In this document: positions 33,951 through 43,185 of the stretch, piece by piece
How the letters are laid out: every line of letters begins with the position of its first letter
How positions within the stretch are numbered: position 1 is the stretch's first letter
NCBI GenBank assembly: GCA_016933535.1
Contig: JAFGAS010000066.1
Span: forward strand, 1-45,932
Direction of reading: 5' to 3'
Origin: Candidatus Zymogenaceae bacterium
Lineage (GTDB): Bacteria > Desulfobacterota > Zymogenia > Zymogenales > Zymogenaceae
Length of the DNA stretch: 45,932 nt
Translations under genes and position numbers: made by a program
The notes under the pieces: model-generated
What the model was told of the DNA's origin: nothing
Seen by the model: the letters and a program-made list of their open reading frames with translations, nothing else
Databases searched by the model: none

Positions 33951-34061
33951 ATGGAGATTCTTGCCCCGGCCAGCGCAGCCCTGCGCGGCCGCATCCCCGG
34001 TTTTTCCATGACGCAATCCCGCCCGATATCGGCGCCTGGCATTTATAGACACCACTTGTAG
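33951..34061 (+). CDS. 36-residue leader ORF under the riboswitch
   Basis: ATG at 33951 lies five bases after GGAGAG, which is part of the riboswitch closing stem. The frame (MEILAPASAALRGRIPG...) ends with TAG at 34059-34061, three bases before the tupA AGGAGG. It also covers a GC-rich hairpin (33967-33991) followed at 34001-34005 by five Ts. It may be a regulatory leader peptide whose translation couples to tupA, or the ATG may be incidental and the hairpin a conditional terminator. Confidence 0.4.
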   Translation: MEILAPASAALRGRIPGFSMTQSRPISAPGIYRHHL

Positions 34062-34074
34062 CAAGGAGGATTGC

Positions 34075-34899
34075 ATGAAAACGAGAAGAGTCTGGTTTTT
34101 CGCCGCCGTCATGGCGCTGGTATTTTTCGGGTTCGGATGGGCCGTGGCCGCCGACAGGTCCATTATGATGGCCACCACGACCAGCACCGTCGATACGGGC
34201 CTCTTGGATTATCTTATCCCGTACTTTAAGGCCGACACCGGTATCGATCTCAAATACGTCTACGCCGGCACCGGCAAGGCCCTGGAGATCGCCAGAAACG
34301 GAGACGTCGATTGTGTACTCGTCCACGCGAAATCTCTGGAAGACAAATTTGTCGCAGAGGGTTACGGCGTTGACCGCAAAGAAGTCGCGTACAACAATTT
34401 CCTCGTGATCGGGCCAAAATCTGACCCGGCAAAAATCGAAGGGATGAAAGACGTTGTGGCCGCCTTCAAGAAGATTGCCAAGGAGAAGGCCCTCTTTATC
34501 TCCCGGGGAGACAACTCGGGAACCCACGTAAAAGAGCTCGCGATATGGAAAGAAGCGGGCATAACCCCCCAGGGCGATTGGTATCTCGAATCCGGCGCGG
34601 GGATCGGACCGACTTTGATGCTGGCTAACGAGAAAGGCGCCTACACCATGTCGGACGACTCCACCTACTACGACTACACCCTCGGCAAGAAAATCGACCT
34701 GCCCATCATGGTGATGGGAGACAAGATCCTCTTCAATCAGTACGCGATCATCCTGGTAAATCCCAAAAAAATCCCGACCGCCAAATACGACGACGCCAAG
34801 ATATTCGCCGACTGGCTGACCGGTGAAAAGGGCCAGAAACTGATTGCCGATTTCAGGAAATTCGACAAACAGCTCTTTTTCCCCAACGCCGCTAAATAA
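34075..34899 (+). CDS. tupA: tungstate ABC transporter substrate-binding protein
   Basis: The 274-residue protein has a signal peptide (about 1-26, ending AVAA). It is followed directly by the TupA/WtpA-type oxyanion motif ATTTSTVDTGLLDYLIP (TTTS at 34-37). Further signatures are DCVLVHA, FISRGDNSGTH and GAYTMSDDSTY, all diagnostic of TupA. It binds tungstate in the periplasm for an ABC importer. The usual TupB permease and TupC ATPase genes do not follow; the gene ends at a strong terminator. AGGAGG is six bases before the ATG. Confidence 0.93.
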   Translation: MKTRRVWFFAAVMALVFFGFGWAVAADRSIMMATTTSTVDTGLLDYLIPYFKADTGIDLKYVYAGTGKALEIARNGDVDCVLVHAKSLEDKFVAEGYGVDRKEVAYNNFLVIGPKSDPAKIEGMKDVVAAFKKIAKEKALFISRGDNSGTHVKELAIWKEAGITPQGDWYLESGAGIGPTLMLANEKGAYTMSDDSTYYDYTLGKKIDLPIMVMGDKILFNQYAIILVNPKKIPTAKYDDAKIFADWLTGEKGQKLIADFRKFDKQLFFPNAAK

Positions 34900-34930
34900 A
34901 CAGGGCGTTCCTGAAAGAAACCTGCAAAAC

Positions 34931-34965
34931 AAAAAGGACTCACTGGTTACCAGTGAGTCCTTTTT
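34931..34965. terminator. bidirectional intrinsic terminator
   Basis: A perfect 16-bp stem (34931-34946 with 34950-34965) has a TTA loop, and the stem ends are A5 and T5. It terminates tupA and, from the other side, the molbindin gene. Confidence 0.9.
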
Positions 34966-35117
34966 ACCCTTTACGGCCGATGGGCGCGGCGTTTTAGTAA
35001 GGGCCTTGGGGCATAAAGCCCGTATCGCGAACCCCGACACGTCCTCCGGAGCGGTATTGTATGTAATGAACGCCCGCCTTCGGCGTCGGTATCCGTTATG
35101 AAAACGCCGCAAGAACG

Positions 35118-35327
35118 CTAATCGACCGCAATCATGACGTTGGACGCCTTGATGACGGCGTAGACCTCTTTGCCTTCGGCAAGCTGCAGTGAGTCGACCG
35201 AGGCCTTCGTAATGATCGATGTAATCACCGCACCACCGGGCAGTTCCACGACTACCTCGGAGTTAACGGCGCCGGCGACTATCGTTTTTACCTTTCCCTT
35301 GAGTACGTTTCTCGCACTGATTTTCAT
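35118..35327 (-). CDS. molbindin (Mop-domain molybdate/tungstate-binding protein)
   Basis: The 69-residue protein is a single TOBE/Mop domain. It begins KISARNVLKGKVKTI and has AVNSEVVVELPGGAVITSIIT and a C-terminal EGKEVYAVIKASNVMIAVD, all standard molbindin phrases. Oligomers store or buffer molybdate or tungstate in the cytoplasm. ATG at 35327 was chosen because CAGGAGG is well placed upstream; a longer frame to 35363 lacks support. It is divergent from the MOT1-type permease gene and convergent with tupA. A hairpin CCGCGAC/GTCGCGG (35371-35389) lies between the two divergent genes. Confidence 0.92.
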   Translation of the reverse strand: MKISARNVLKGKVKTIVAGAVNSEVVVELPGGAVITSIITKASVDSLQLAEGKEVYAVIKASNVMIAVD

Positions 35328-35435
35328 TGGTAACCTCCTGTATTGTTGCTGTGTTATACTCAATTAGATGCCGCGACAACCGGTCGCGGTGCAGAGTTCA
35401 TTCATTTTTCTGCATACCCGTGAAATGTAAGGCCG

Positions 35436-36553
35436 ATGGTCAAGATCAAGTCCTTTGAATTCAGCCTGCGCGAGCTGGCCGGATCGATGGGCGATTTCGG
35501 AACCCTGTTTCCCCTTGCGGTCGGGTATATCGCCGTCTGCGGGCTTGATCCCTGCGGCCTCCTGGTGATGATGGGGATCGCCAACATCGTCACGGGAATC
35601 GTCTATCGACTCCCGATGCCCATAGAGCCGATGAAGGTGCTGGCGGTCGTGGCCATCGCCGCCCACTGGACCCCCTCGATGGTGTATGCCTCCGGCTTTG
35701 CGATGGGCGTCGTCTGGCTCCTTTTCGGCCTGACCAACGTCATCGGATTTATCGCCAAAAATACGCCGCTGTCGGTCGTCCGGGGGATACAGATCGCCCT
35801 CGGGGTGCTTCTGGCGGTCCCGGCAGTCACCATGATCCAGGGATCCTGGGCGCTCGGCATTATCTCCATCCTCCTCATTATCCTGTTTCGCGACAGCCGC
35901 TGGGCCCCCGCGGCCGTGGTCCTGATGCTGATGGGCCTTGTCATTATGTATTTCAGGGGCGACCTGGCGGGATTGGGGGGCCTCGGCCTTACGCTGCCAA
36001 TGCCGATGCTCTTTTCGGCCAAGGATATTTTCACGACGTTCGTGGACGGGGGCCTTGCCCAGATCCCACTGACCGCGACCAACGCCGTCATCGCCACGGC
36101 CGCCCTGATATCACAATATTTTCCCGACAAGCCCGTTACGGAAAGAAAACTCGCGATAAACATGGGGGTCATGAACCTCGCGTTTCCCTTTTTCGGCGGG
36201 ATGCCGCTGTGCCATGGTTGCGGGGGATTGGCCGGCCAATACTATTTCGGCGCGCGAACCGGCGGGGCCAACATCATCGAGGGGGTTATCGAGATCTGCC
36301 TGGGGCTTTTGCGGCCGCCTGGCTCGTACAGCTCTTTTCGGGCTTCCCCACGGCGATCATCGGCGCCATGCTGTTTCTGGTGGGCCTGGAGCTCGTGAAA
36401 TTCGTCCGGGATATCAAGTGGAGTCTGGATATTATCCCGCTTTCGGTAACGGTGATCTCGGCCGTTTTCACGAATATGGCCGTTGGATTTGCGGCCGGCA
36501 TCATTGCCGACCGGCTCGTCGCCTTCTATTCCCGCGGGCGTCAAAGGGCATGA
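35436..36553 (+). pseudogene. MOT1-type sulfate/molybdate transporter, frameshifted
   Basis: The first frame (35436 to about 36305) encodes most of a MOT1-family permease. It has GDFGTLFPLAVGYIA, the YRLPMPIEPMKVLA segment and the signature GGMPLCHGCGGLAGQYYFG. At the run of four Gs (36302-36305) the match moves to another frame, which continues FAAAWLVQLFSGFPTAIIGAML and ends at 36553. Insertion of one G would restore a 372-residue protein with the full set of helices. This could be a real mutation, a sequencing error in the G-run, or a programmed shift. MOT1 proteins import molybdate, which fits the neighbouring molbindin and tupA. Confidence 0.8.
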
Positions 36554-36609
36554 GACAAGGGCCGGGCCGCCGTCCCCGTTCGGACGGGGACTGTCCTTCG
36601 GTCAATAGA

Positions 36610-36646
36610 CAACGGGAGGCCGCCCGAAGGCCTCGGCCCCCCGTTG
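36610..36646. terminator. intrinsic terminator between convergent genes
   Basis: CAACGGG (36610-36616) pairs with CCCGTTG (36640-36646), with an inner GGCC-rich pairing and TTCTTTT after it. A second perfect hairpin, GTCCCCGT/ACGGGGAC, is at 36572-36591. Confidence 0.65.
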
Positions 36647-36682
36647 TTCTTTTCGCATTTCGGCAGACGGCAGGCCTCGGGC

Positions 36683-38071
36683 CTACCGGGATTTCTCCGC
36701 GATCTGCGCCTTTACCCGATCGAACTCCTGTTCGGTGAGGGTATACTTATGGAAGGGCAGGAAGCTCAGCAGGATCATGGCCGCGGGAAAGAGGCAGAAG
36801 ATCACGCGGACGCCGACGGAAAGGCTCTCGGGCTGGGGACCTTCTTTCACGAATCCCGAAAGGGCAAGCGCAAACCCGACGATCGGGGGGCCCACGGAGT
36901 AGGCAATTTTCTGTCCCGAGGACCACATGCCGGAGAAGACCCCCTCCCGGCGCAGGCCGGACTGCATCTGGTCATATTCCACCGTATCGGGAAGCATGGA
37001 AAAGGGAAAGAGCTGAAAACTGGAAAAGCCGATTCCCGCCAGGAATATCTGTACATAGAAGAGCCACAACAGTGACGGGCTCGTGAAGAACAGAGAGCCC
37101 ATCATGACGGTAAAGAAGACCAGCCCGATACGATACGACCGTATCTTGCCCAGCCGCTTTCCCACGGCAAGCCACACCGGAATAAACAGGATACCCGTGA
37201 CCAGAAAAATCGGGAAGGCGACGTTCATGGCCGTTACGGGAAGATTCATCGCGTATTCCACGTAATAGATGAATCCGGCCATCATCACGCCGACGGCCAG
37301 GGCCTGCAAAAAATAGCTTGCCATAAGCATGACAAAGGGGAAGTTCTTGAGCGCGATCCGAATCTGCTCACCGATGGGAGGCATCTCCTTTTTCGGCGAC
37401 AGCCTGGGCGCCTTGGCCGTGCCGAAAAAGCATATGAGGCACGTGACCACGATAGCGGCACCGAAGACGGCTCCCATAAACCGAAACCCGGCCGTTCCCC
37501 CGCCGCCGGCGGCAACCAGCGGCATAGCCAGCCCCCCCGCCAGCAGCGCGCCGATGGAGGCAAAGATCATCCGAAACGACACGATGGACATCCGTTCGTT
37601 ATAGTCGTCGGACATCTCCGGCACCATACTCGCGTACGGGACGTTGATGACCGTAAAGGCCGTACAGCCCAGCGCAAACAGGAGAGAGATATGCAGTGCG
37701 TTGGCAAACTCCGTCCGGTAGCCGGGGGCTATAAAGAGAATGAAGAAGGTGGCGCCGAAGGGGATTGCCCCATAGAGCAGATAGGGACGCCTCCTGCCGT
37801 ATCGTGAGTGGGTGACATCCGAGATCGCCCCCATGATCGGGTCGGAGACGACGTCCCAGAGTTTCGGGAACAACAGCATCATTCCCGCCAGGGCGGGGTC
37901 GACGCCGACGACGTTCGTCAGGAAGTAAAGGAGATACATCCCCGTCGTGACGATAAAAAGGTTACTGGCAATATCGCCGATCCCGAAAGAGAGCTTGATC
38001 CCGAGGGGGAGCCTCCGTATCTCCTTTTTCGGGTCTTTCACGGCGCTTTTCGTATCGCTGGTGCTGTTCAT
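36683..38071 (-). CDS. MFS/GPH-family (glycoside-pentoside-hexuronide:cation-like) symporter
   Basis: The 462-residue protein has twelve predicted helices. It begins with a polar N-terminus followed by LSFGIGDIASNLF, the GPH-family opening. The loop after helix 2-3 reads WDVVSDPIMGAISD, the family's conserved aspartate-rich segment, followed by SRYGRRRPYLLYG. Such carriers move sugars, glycosides or other metabolites with H+ or Na+. No catabolic gene is adjacent, so the substrate is open. GGAGAGGG lies a few bases upstream of the ATG. Confidence 0.88.
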   Translation of the reverse strand: MNSTSDTKSAVKDPKKEIRRLPLGIKLSFGIGDIASNLFIVTTGMYLLYFLTNVVGVDPALAGMMLLFPKLWDVVSDPIMGAISDVTHSRYGRRRPYLLYGAIPFGATFFILFIAPGYRTEFANALHISLLFALGCTAFTVINVPYASMVPEMSDDYNERMSIVSFRMIFASIGALLAGGLAMPLVAAGGGGTAGFRFMGAVFGAAIVVTCLICFFGTAKAPRLSPKKEMPPIGEQIRIALKNFPFVMLMASYFLQALAVGVMMAGFIYYVEYAMNLPVTAMNVAFPIFLVTGILFIPVWLAVGKRLGKIRSYRIGLVFFTVMMGSLFFTSPSLLWLFYVQIFLAGIGFSSFQLFPFSMLPDTVEYDQMQSGLRREGVFSGMWSSGQKIAYSVGPPIVGFALALSGFVKEGPQPESLSVGVRVIFCLFPAAMILLSFLPFHKYTLTEQEFDRVKAQIAEKSR

Positions 38072-38495
38072 TTTCTACCCTCTCCTATTGAGTCTATGAA
38101 ACGATCCGTTACCGGCCAGCATGTGACCTGCGGCAGACGTGATCAAACGAGGGACTATATCTCATGATACGGCAATGCCCCCAAGGCACTAGTGTCTTCT
38201 TCGGTTGTATGCACCGCGTGGGCGCCCGCGTTGCGCCCGGGCTTGCAGAGGCCTCCGTATTCCTCGTTTCTTGACGCCGTTGACAGGCAGAGAGACGCGA
38301 CGACAGGAAAACCGGGGGTCTCCTCCAATCATAGCTTCCGACACATTGTTTACTGTAGCAGACTTTCCGTCAATAAAACAAGCCTTCTTTTTAACCGCCG
38401 ACCCGACACCGGTGCCCGCTGTGAAGGACCCACGCGGCGCGGCGTCATGGATCACGGAATAGTCTTCCTTTCCACCCGTCATCCAAGATCATGTC
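38072..38495. other. intergenic region between divergent genes
   Basis: No recognisable gene is present. Open frames on both strands have no domain, and their translations look random. The GC-rich part near 38215-38250 contains imperfect GGCGCCC/GGGCGC-type repeats that could fold. The right end carries the promoter listed next. Confidence 0.4.
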
Positions 38496-38524
38496 TTGAC
38501 ATTAAATTTCCGCTTGAGTATAAT
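38496..38524 (+). promoter_or_regulatory. perfect-consensus sigma70 promoter
   Basis: TTGACA (38496-38501) and TATAAT (38519-38524) are exactly 17 bases apart, which is full consensus. The predicted start near 38531 leaves a leader of about 25 bases before the ATG at 38556. Confidence 0.85.
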
Positions 38525-38555
38525 TTAGTACTTTTTTATCGTAAATTAACTCACT

Positions 38556-39674
38556 ATGTCCTTTTTCTTTCCGTTCCTCAGGCCAAGATACGCCATCAGC
38601 CACGCCCGGCCGATACAACCGGTCGAGCTTCCTCAAGATGACGCGGCCCATTACTGGGCCCAGAGCGAATGGTGGTATTATACGGGGCGCCTGGCAGATC
38701 AAAACGGAAGGGCCTTCGGTTTTGAGCTGACCTTCTTCAAACGAATCACCAGCGAAGACAGCGCGCTGTTTCTGCCGATTCCCGCACACTGGCTTCGCGA
38801 CGTAGGCATGGTTTCGCATTTTGCGGTGACCGACCTCCAAAAAATGAGATTCGCCTATAAGACCATCCACAACTTGTTTAGAAAGTGGCGGGCCGATCGG
38901 GACGCTTACCATGTGGCCATAGACGGCTGGTCGGCGCGAAAACAGAACACGTCCCACCTGCTCTCGGCCCATATGAAGGATTATCGAATCGACCTCTCGC
39001 TCGTCCCGACAAAAAGGCCGGTACTGCATGGAGAAAACGGTATTGTCGACAAGGGGGGAGGCAATGCCAACTGCTATTATTCTTATACGCATATGGACGT
39101 CCGGGGGAACATCACGACGGACAAAAAAGCCAATTCCGTGAAGGGGAAGGCCTGGATGGACCATGAATACGGCACCGTAAGCATCGGCAAGCGGGAGAAG
39201 GGGTGGGACTGGTTCGGCATCCGTCTGGACGATGATTCGGAGTTGATGGTCAATCTCATACGCAATCCACGGGACGAATTAATTACACTGTTCGGGACCT
39301 ATGTAGACCGGGATGAAAACGCGGTCCGGCTTTCCGAAGGCGATCTGGAAATAGACACGAAGACCTTCTGGTACAGCAACAGGACGCATGCCCATTACCC
39401 GGCGGCCTGGGAGATCCGGGTGAGGCCGCTGGATCTTATCCTTGATATACGGCCCCTGCTTGAAGAACAGGAACTGGTGACACGGCCCATTCCCTACTGG
39501 GAGGGAATCGTTAGCGTTAGCGGCATGCGAGGCGTTCGCCCGATTACCGGGCACGGCTACGTGGAGCTGGTGGGCTACTGTAACAAGATGTCGTTTAAGA
39601 AGTATTCCAAATGGATCTCGGAAAACAGGAACCCGGGCCCAACCCGAAAGGCCGCCGGGACCCGATCGGGATAA
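38556..39674 (+). CDS. AttH/CrtC-like lipocalin-fold protein
   Basis: The 372-residue protein matches the AttH/carotenoid-1,2-hydratase (CrtC-related) family. It has QSEWWYYTGRLADQNGRAFG near residue 35, ELTFFKR, GKAWMDHEYG in the middle, and GWDWFGIRLDDDSELM, which is the diagnostic double-lipocalin motif. Family members hydrate carotenoids or have unknown roles, and many are exported; here no signal peptide is evident. The following gene, an SDR oxidoreductase on the same strand, starts 37 bases later. The gene has a perfect promoter but no clear ribosome binding site, so strong transcription with a weak start is suggested. Confidence 0.83.
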   Translation: MSFFFPFLRPRYAISHARPIQPVELPQDDAAHYWAQSEWWYYTGRLADQNGRAFGFELTFFKRITSEDSALFLPIPAHWLRDVGMVSHFAVTDLQKMRFAYKTIHNLFRKWRADRDAYHVAIDGWSARKQNTSHLLSAHMKDYRIDLSLVPTKRPVLHGENGIVDKGGGNANCYYSYTHMDVRGNITTDKKANSVKGKAWMDHEYGTVSIGKREKGWDWFGIRLDDDSELMVNLIRNPRDELITLFGTYVDRDENAVRLSEGDLEIDTKTFWYSNRTHAHYPAAWEIRVRPLDLILDIRPLLEEQELVTRPIPYWEGIVSVSGMRGVRPITGHGYVELVGYCNKMSFKKYSKWISENRNPGPTRKAAGTRSG

Positions 39675-39711
39675 CGGCCGGTCGACACAACGTATTGACA
39701 GTCGGGCGACG

Positions 39712-40539
39712 ATGGATCATTATCGAAACAAGATCGCGCTGGTAACCGGCGGGGCATCGGGGATCGGCAGGGGGCTGACCGAGGCTCTGGCCCGACGGGG
39801 CGCAACGGTCGTCTGCGCCGATATCAACGCCGACGGGGCGCAAAAGACGGTATCTTCCATCCAGCGGGGCCGGGGATCGGCCCGGGCGGCCCGACTGGAC
39901 GTCACGCGCGAGGATGAGGTAAACCGTATCGTCGATGAGACGGTCGCGAGATACGGCCGGCTCGATTTTATGTTCAATAACGCGGGCATCGGGATCGGCG
40001 GCGAATTTCGGGACACGACCACCGAACACTGGCGCCGTATCATCCAGGTCAATCTCTGGGGCGCGATCTACGGAACGACGGCGGCCTACCGGGTGATGAT
40101 CCGGCAGGGCTTCGGTTCTATCGTCAATATGGCCTCGATAGCAGGGCTCCTGCCCGTTCCCACGCTTGCGGCCTACGCCGCCGTTAAGCACGCCGTCGTC
40201 GGCCTATCGATATCGATACGGCCCGAGGCGGCCGACCTCGGAGTCAGGGTTTGCGTCGTATGCCCGGGGGCCGTTGATACGGGGCTGTTTAAAACGACCC
40301 CGATACTGGGGGCCGACAAGGAGGGCCTGCTGGAACGCTTCCCGTTTGTCATGGACGTTGAAACGGCCGTGCCGAAAATCCTTCGCGGCGTCAGGAGAAA
40401 TAAGGCGGTCATCGTCTTTCCGCTCTCCAATTGCCTCCTCTGGAGGTTCTATCGGATGTGGCCGGCCGCCGTCGCGCCGTTGAGTCTGAAAATGGTAAGG
40501 GACTTCAGGAAATTCAGAAAAGAGGACGCAAAAACATAG
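39712..40539 (+). CDS. short-chain dehydrogenase/reductase (SDR)
   Basis: The 275-residue protein is a classical SDR. It has the cofactor motif TGGASGIG (12-19), DI at 37-38 after the second strand (favouring NAD), NNAG at 89-92, and catalytic S142, Y155 and K159 in YAAVK. It oxidises or reduces an alcohol/ketone; the substrate is unknown. The C-terminal extension after residue 240 is hydrophobic then basic (LLWRFYRMWPAAVAPLSL), which may tether it to the membrane. It probably forms an operon with the AttH-like gene. Confidence 0.9.
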   Translation: MDHYRNKIALVTGGASGIGRGLTEALARRGATVVCADINADGAQKTVSSIQRGRGSARAARLDVTREDEVNRIVDETVARYGRLDFMFNNAGIGIGGEFRDTTTEHWRRIIQVNLWGAIYGTTAAYRVMIRQGFGSIVNMASIAGLLPVPTLAAYAAVKHAVVGLSISIRPEAADLGVRVCVVCPGAVDTGLFKTTPILGADKEGLLERFPFVMDVETAVPKILRGVRRNKAVIVFPLSNCLLWRFYRMWPAAVAPLSLKMVRDFRKFRKEDAKT

Positions 40540-40692
40540 CCGGGTCCGGGCTATCCATCCGGACCCCGACGCTTCTTCTCGTCAATCCTGGGTATATTTC
40601 TGCCGAGCCGTCCTCCTCCCCACCCCGGGGCTCCGGTAACGGGGATGGGGCGGGAAAAGTGATCGGAGCAGCCCACCTTTTACGCCTCCCGG

Positions 40693-43185
40693 TCAGGGAG
40701 ACCTTTTCTTCCTGCTTTCTTCGATGGCCAAAAAAGCGGGCATAACGATAAAGGTCGTCGCCAGGCAGCAGATAATTCCCAGGACGGATAGATAGCCGAT
40801 GCTGTTCATCGGGGTATACCGGGCCAGAAACAGCGATCCGTAACCCGCGATCGTGGTAAGTGAGGTCATGAGGATGGCCCTGCCGGTATGGCTGATGGCC
40901 GAGACAACACCGCCCTGGTCCTTTTCCTTGTATCGATAATAGATATGGACGCTGTAATCGATCCCCAGCCCGATGACCATCGGGGTCACGGTGATGTTGG
41001 CAAAGTCAAGGTTGAGCCCCAGAAGACCGATGAGACCCAGCATCCATACGACCCCCATGCCGAGCGCCGTCATACAGTAGAGGACGGCCTTTATATCCCG
41101 CATCAGGAAGAGGATGATGATAAAGACGGCCAGAGACGCGATGATAATGGTCAGATAGAAATCATGGATTATCGACTTCCTCATCTCGGCGACGACCAGG
41201 GAGAAGCTTGCAATTCTCAACAGGGGTGATTTCTCTTTGATCTTCTTTATGATACCGCGGTCGATATCGTTGTCCCATTTTCCGGGACGAGGATAGGCGA
41301 ATATCGATACGTACCAGGTATCCTTTTCCTTCTGAATATACAGACCGATCAGGTCGGCCACGGCGGTACCCGAGAGGTCGTCGTACATGATCGGCGATAC
41401 CGTCCCCCTTGAAAATTCGGCCAGGGTATCTTCGAAGGACTGAAACTTCTCGGGGCGAAAGCCGTTTCTTATCAACGATTCGTGCAGCCGGGCGCGGGAC
41501 TTTTCGAGGTCTATATCCTTGAGCCTGGTGAGATTTTCCTCCTGCCGCTTCAACGAGGGCAGATAGGCGCTCGGCCCCTCGACGAGCGCGATATCGGGAT
41601 GGGATTTCAATATCCCCTGTGCCTCTTCGGTAAGGGCCAGCAGCATATTCAGATCGGTCCCCGTTGCCGAGACGATAACGGGGAAAAAGTTGGTGCCGAT
41701 GCCCTGCTGCATCCGTTCCTTGACCATTATGGCCGGGTTGTTTTTCGGTTTTGCCTTATTGATATCCGATTCGAAGCTGATCCGTGAGGCCGTGTATCCC
41801 ATGACAATCGTGATGAGAAGGGCCGATATGACGATAATCCGCCTGTTTTTTACGACAAAATGTCCGATTCGTTCCGTGCCGAGAGAGACAACGGGCGGGT
41901 AGCTGAAATTCTCTCCCCTGATCTTGATGTAGCGCACCAACAGTGCGGGAAGCACGGTAAAAGAAGTGATCAGTATCATCAGAATTCCGAAGCCGCCGAT
42001 CAAGCCAAGCTCGACCAGACCCCGAAACTGAGAAAAACACATCGCGAAAAAAGCGAAGATCGTCGTGATCGCCCCGTTGAAGACGGCGGGCCCCACGCGG
42101 GAAAAAGTCGTCTCGATAACCCTTCCGAGGTTTTTCTCCCTGTCTTTTTCCTCCAGGAACCGATTATAGAAGTGGAGAGAAAAATCAACACCCAATCCGT
42201 TGAGGATCGCGGCATAGACCGCCGTCACTATCGTAATGTGGCCGAGGGTAAAACCGATCAATCCCGTCGTCCAGATGACGCCGATATTGAGCGACAGGGC
42301 GACGAAGGCCAGGAAAGAGAGCCTCCTGAACGTCAGGAAGAACAGGAGGAGCACTACCAGTGAGGCGAACAGCGCCGTGACCTTGATATCTCTCTTGATC
42401 GTCTTAAGATCGTAGTATACTACCGCATGGTTGCCGGTATATTCAACGGTCACATCGCTGAATTCCTTGTCGGCTTTTATGTCCTGCTCGATCTGCCCGA
42501 ACCGCTTGAAGAGTCCCTCGGTATAGGCAATCTCCGACGGATTCTTGTTCGGTTTTGCCAGTATCAGGAGGCTTTTTCCGTCTTTCGTGAGAAAGTAGCC
42601 GAAGGTGTTATCGATAGTGATGCCGCCTATCCCCGAAAAAAGCCTGTTCTTGAGCACCGATAGCAGTCCGAGCGGATCTGCGGTTATGAGCTCATAGGCC
42701 GCCGAGGCGTCCGGGGATAGCACGATCCTTCGATCCATCTCTATGGCCTTTTCGACGTTGGAAGGCCCGAGCCGCTCTTTGACGGCGGCAAAATCATCGT
42801 CGTCCAGATACAGGAACACCTTTTTCATGTACGTATTGAGGATATAGTCCTTATCCTGCCGCGTTATCTTATAGCGAATATCCGATACCATCCCCGTCTC
42901 GGCGATCCGTTGGGCAAAGACGTCCCCAAACCGGGAGAGCCGATCGGAATCGGGACACGACACGACAACGACGAGGTAGTCGATAGTCTTTATCTGTTCG
43001 ATTGCCTCCGAATAGTCCCTTACGGCCCCTATCGACGAGGGAAGCATGTCCACGACATTCGAGATAAAAGTGATCCGCCGTATCCCCACCAGGGAAAAAA
43101 GGGTAATGAGAACGGCAATCGCCAGTACCGCAAGATCGTATCGGTAGACGACTCGAGCGAGTTTTTTGAAGAACGTCTCTATCAT
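40693..43185 (-). CDS. MMPL/HAE3-type RND superfamily exporter
   Basis: The 830-residue protein has the RND two-half architecture: one N-terminal helix, a large periplasmic loop, five helices, then the same again. Conserved intramembrane phrases are GLGVDFSLHFYNRFLEE in the first half and GLGIDYSVHIYYRYKEKD in the second, typical of HAE3/MMPL proteins that move lipids, hopanoids or sterol-like molecules across the envelope. Both halves are complete. No membrane fusion protein or outer-membrane factor gene is adjacent. AAGGA lies about ten bases upstream of the ATG. Confidence 0.9.
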   Translation of the reverse strand: MIETFFKKLARVVYRYDLAVLAIAVLITLFSLVGIRRITFISNVVDMLPSSIGAVRDYSEAIEQIKTIDYLVVVVSCPDSDRLSRFGDVFAQRIAETGMVSDIRYKITRQDKDYILNTYMKKVFLYLDDDDFAAVKERLGPSNVEKAIEMDRRIVLSPDASAAYELITADPLGLLSVLKNRLFSGIGGITIDNTFGYFLTKDGKSLLILAKPNKNPSEIAYTEGLFKRFGQIEQDIKADKEFSDVTVEYTGNHAVVYYDLKTIKRDIKVTALFASLVVLLLFFLTFRRLSFLAFVALSLNIGVIWTTGLIGFTLGHITIVTAVYAAILNGLGVDFSLHFYNRFLEEKDREKNLGRVIETTFSRVGPAVFNGAITTIFAFFAMCFSQFRGLVELGLIGGFGILMILITSFTVLPALLVRYIKIRGENFSYPPVVSLGTERIGHFVVKNRRIIVISALLITIVMGYTASRISFESDINKAKPKNNPAIMVKERMQQGIGTNFFPVIVSATGTDLNMLLALTEEAQGILKSHPDIALVEGPSAYLPSLKRQEENLTRLKDIDLEKSRARLHESLIRNGFRPEKFQSFEDTLAEFSRGTVSPIMYDDLSGTAVADLIGLYIQKEKDTWYVSIFAYPRPGKWDNDIDRGIIKKIKEKSPLLRIASFSLVVAEMRKSIIHDFYLTIIIASLAVFIIILFLMRDIKAVLYCMTALGMGVVWMLGLIGLLGLNLDFANITVTPMVIGLGIDYSVHIYYRYKEKDQGGVVSAISHTGRAILMTSLTTIAGYGSLFLARYTPMNSIGYLSVLGIICCLATTFIVMPAFLAIEESRKKRSP

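Noticed and set aside
33919..35112. 397-codon open frame on the minus strand
   Set aside because: It runs antisense through tupA, the terminator and the riboswitch; no family resemblance.
38189..38482. 97-codon minus-strand frame in the intergenic region
   Set aside because: No recognisable domain; the sequence looks non-coding and a strong promoter for the opposite direction lies beside it.
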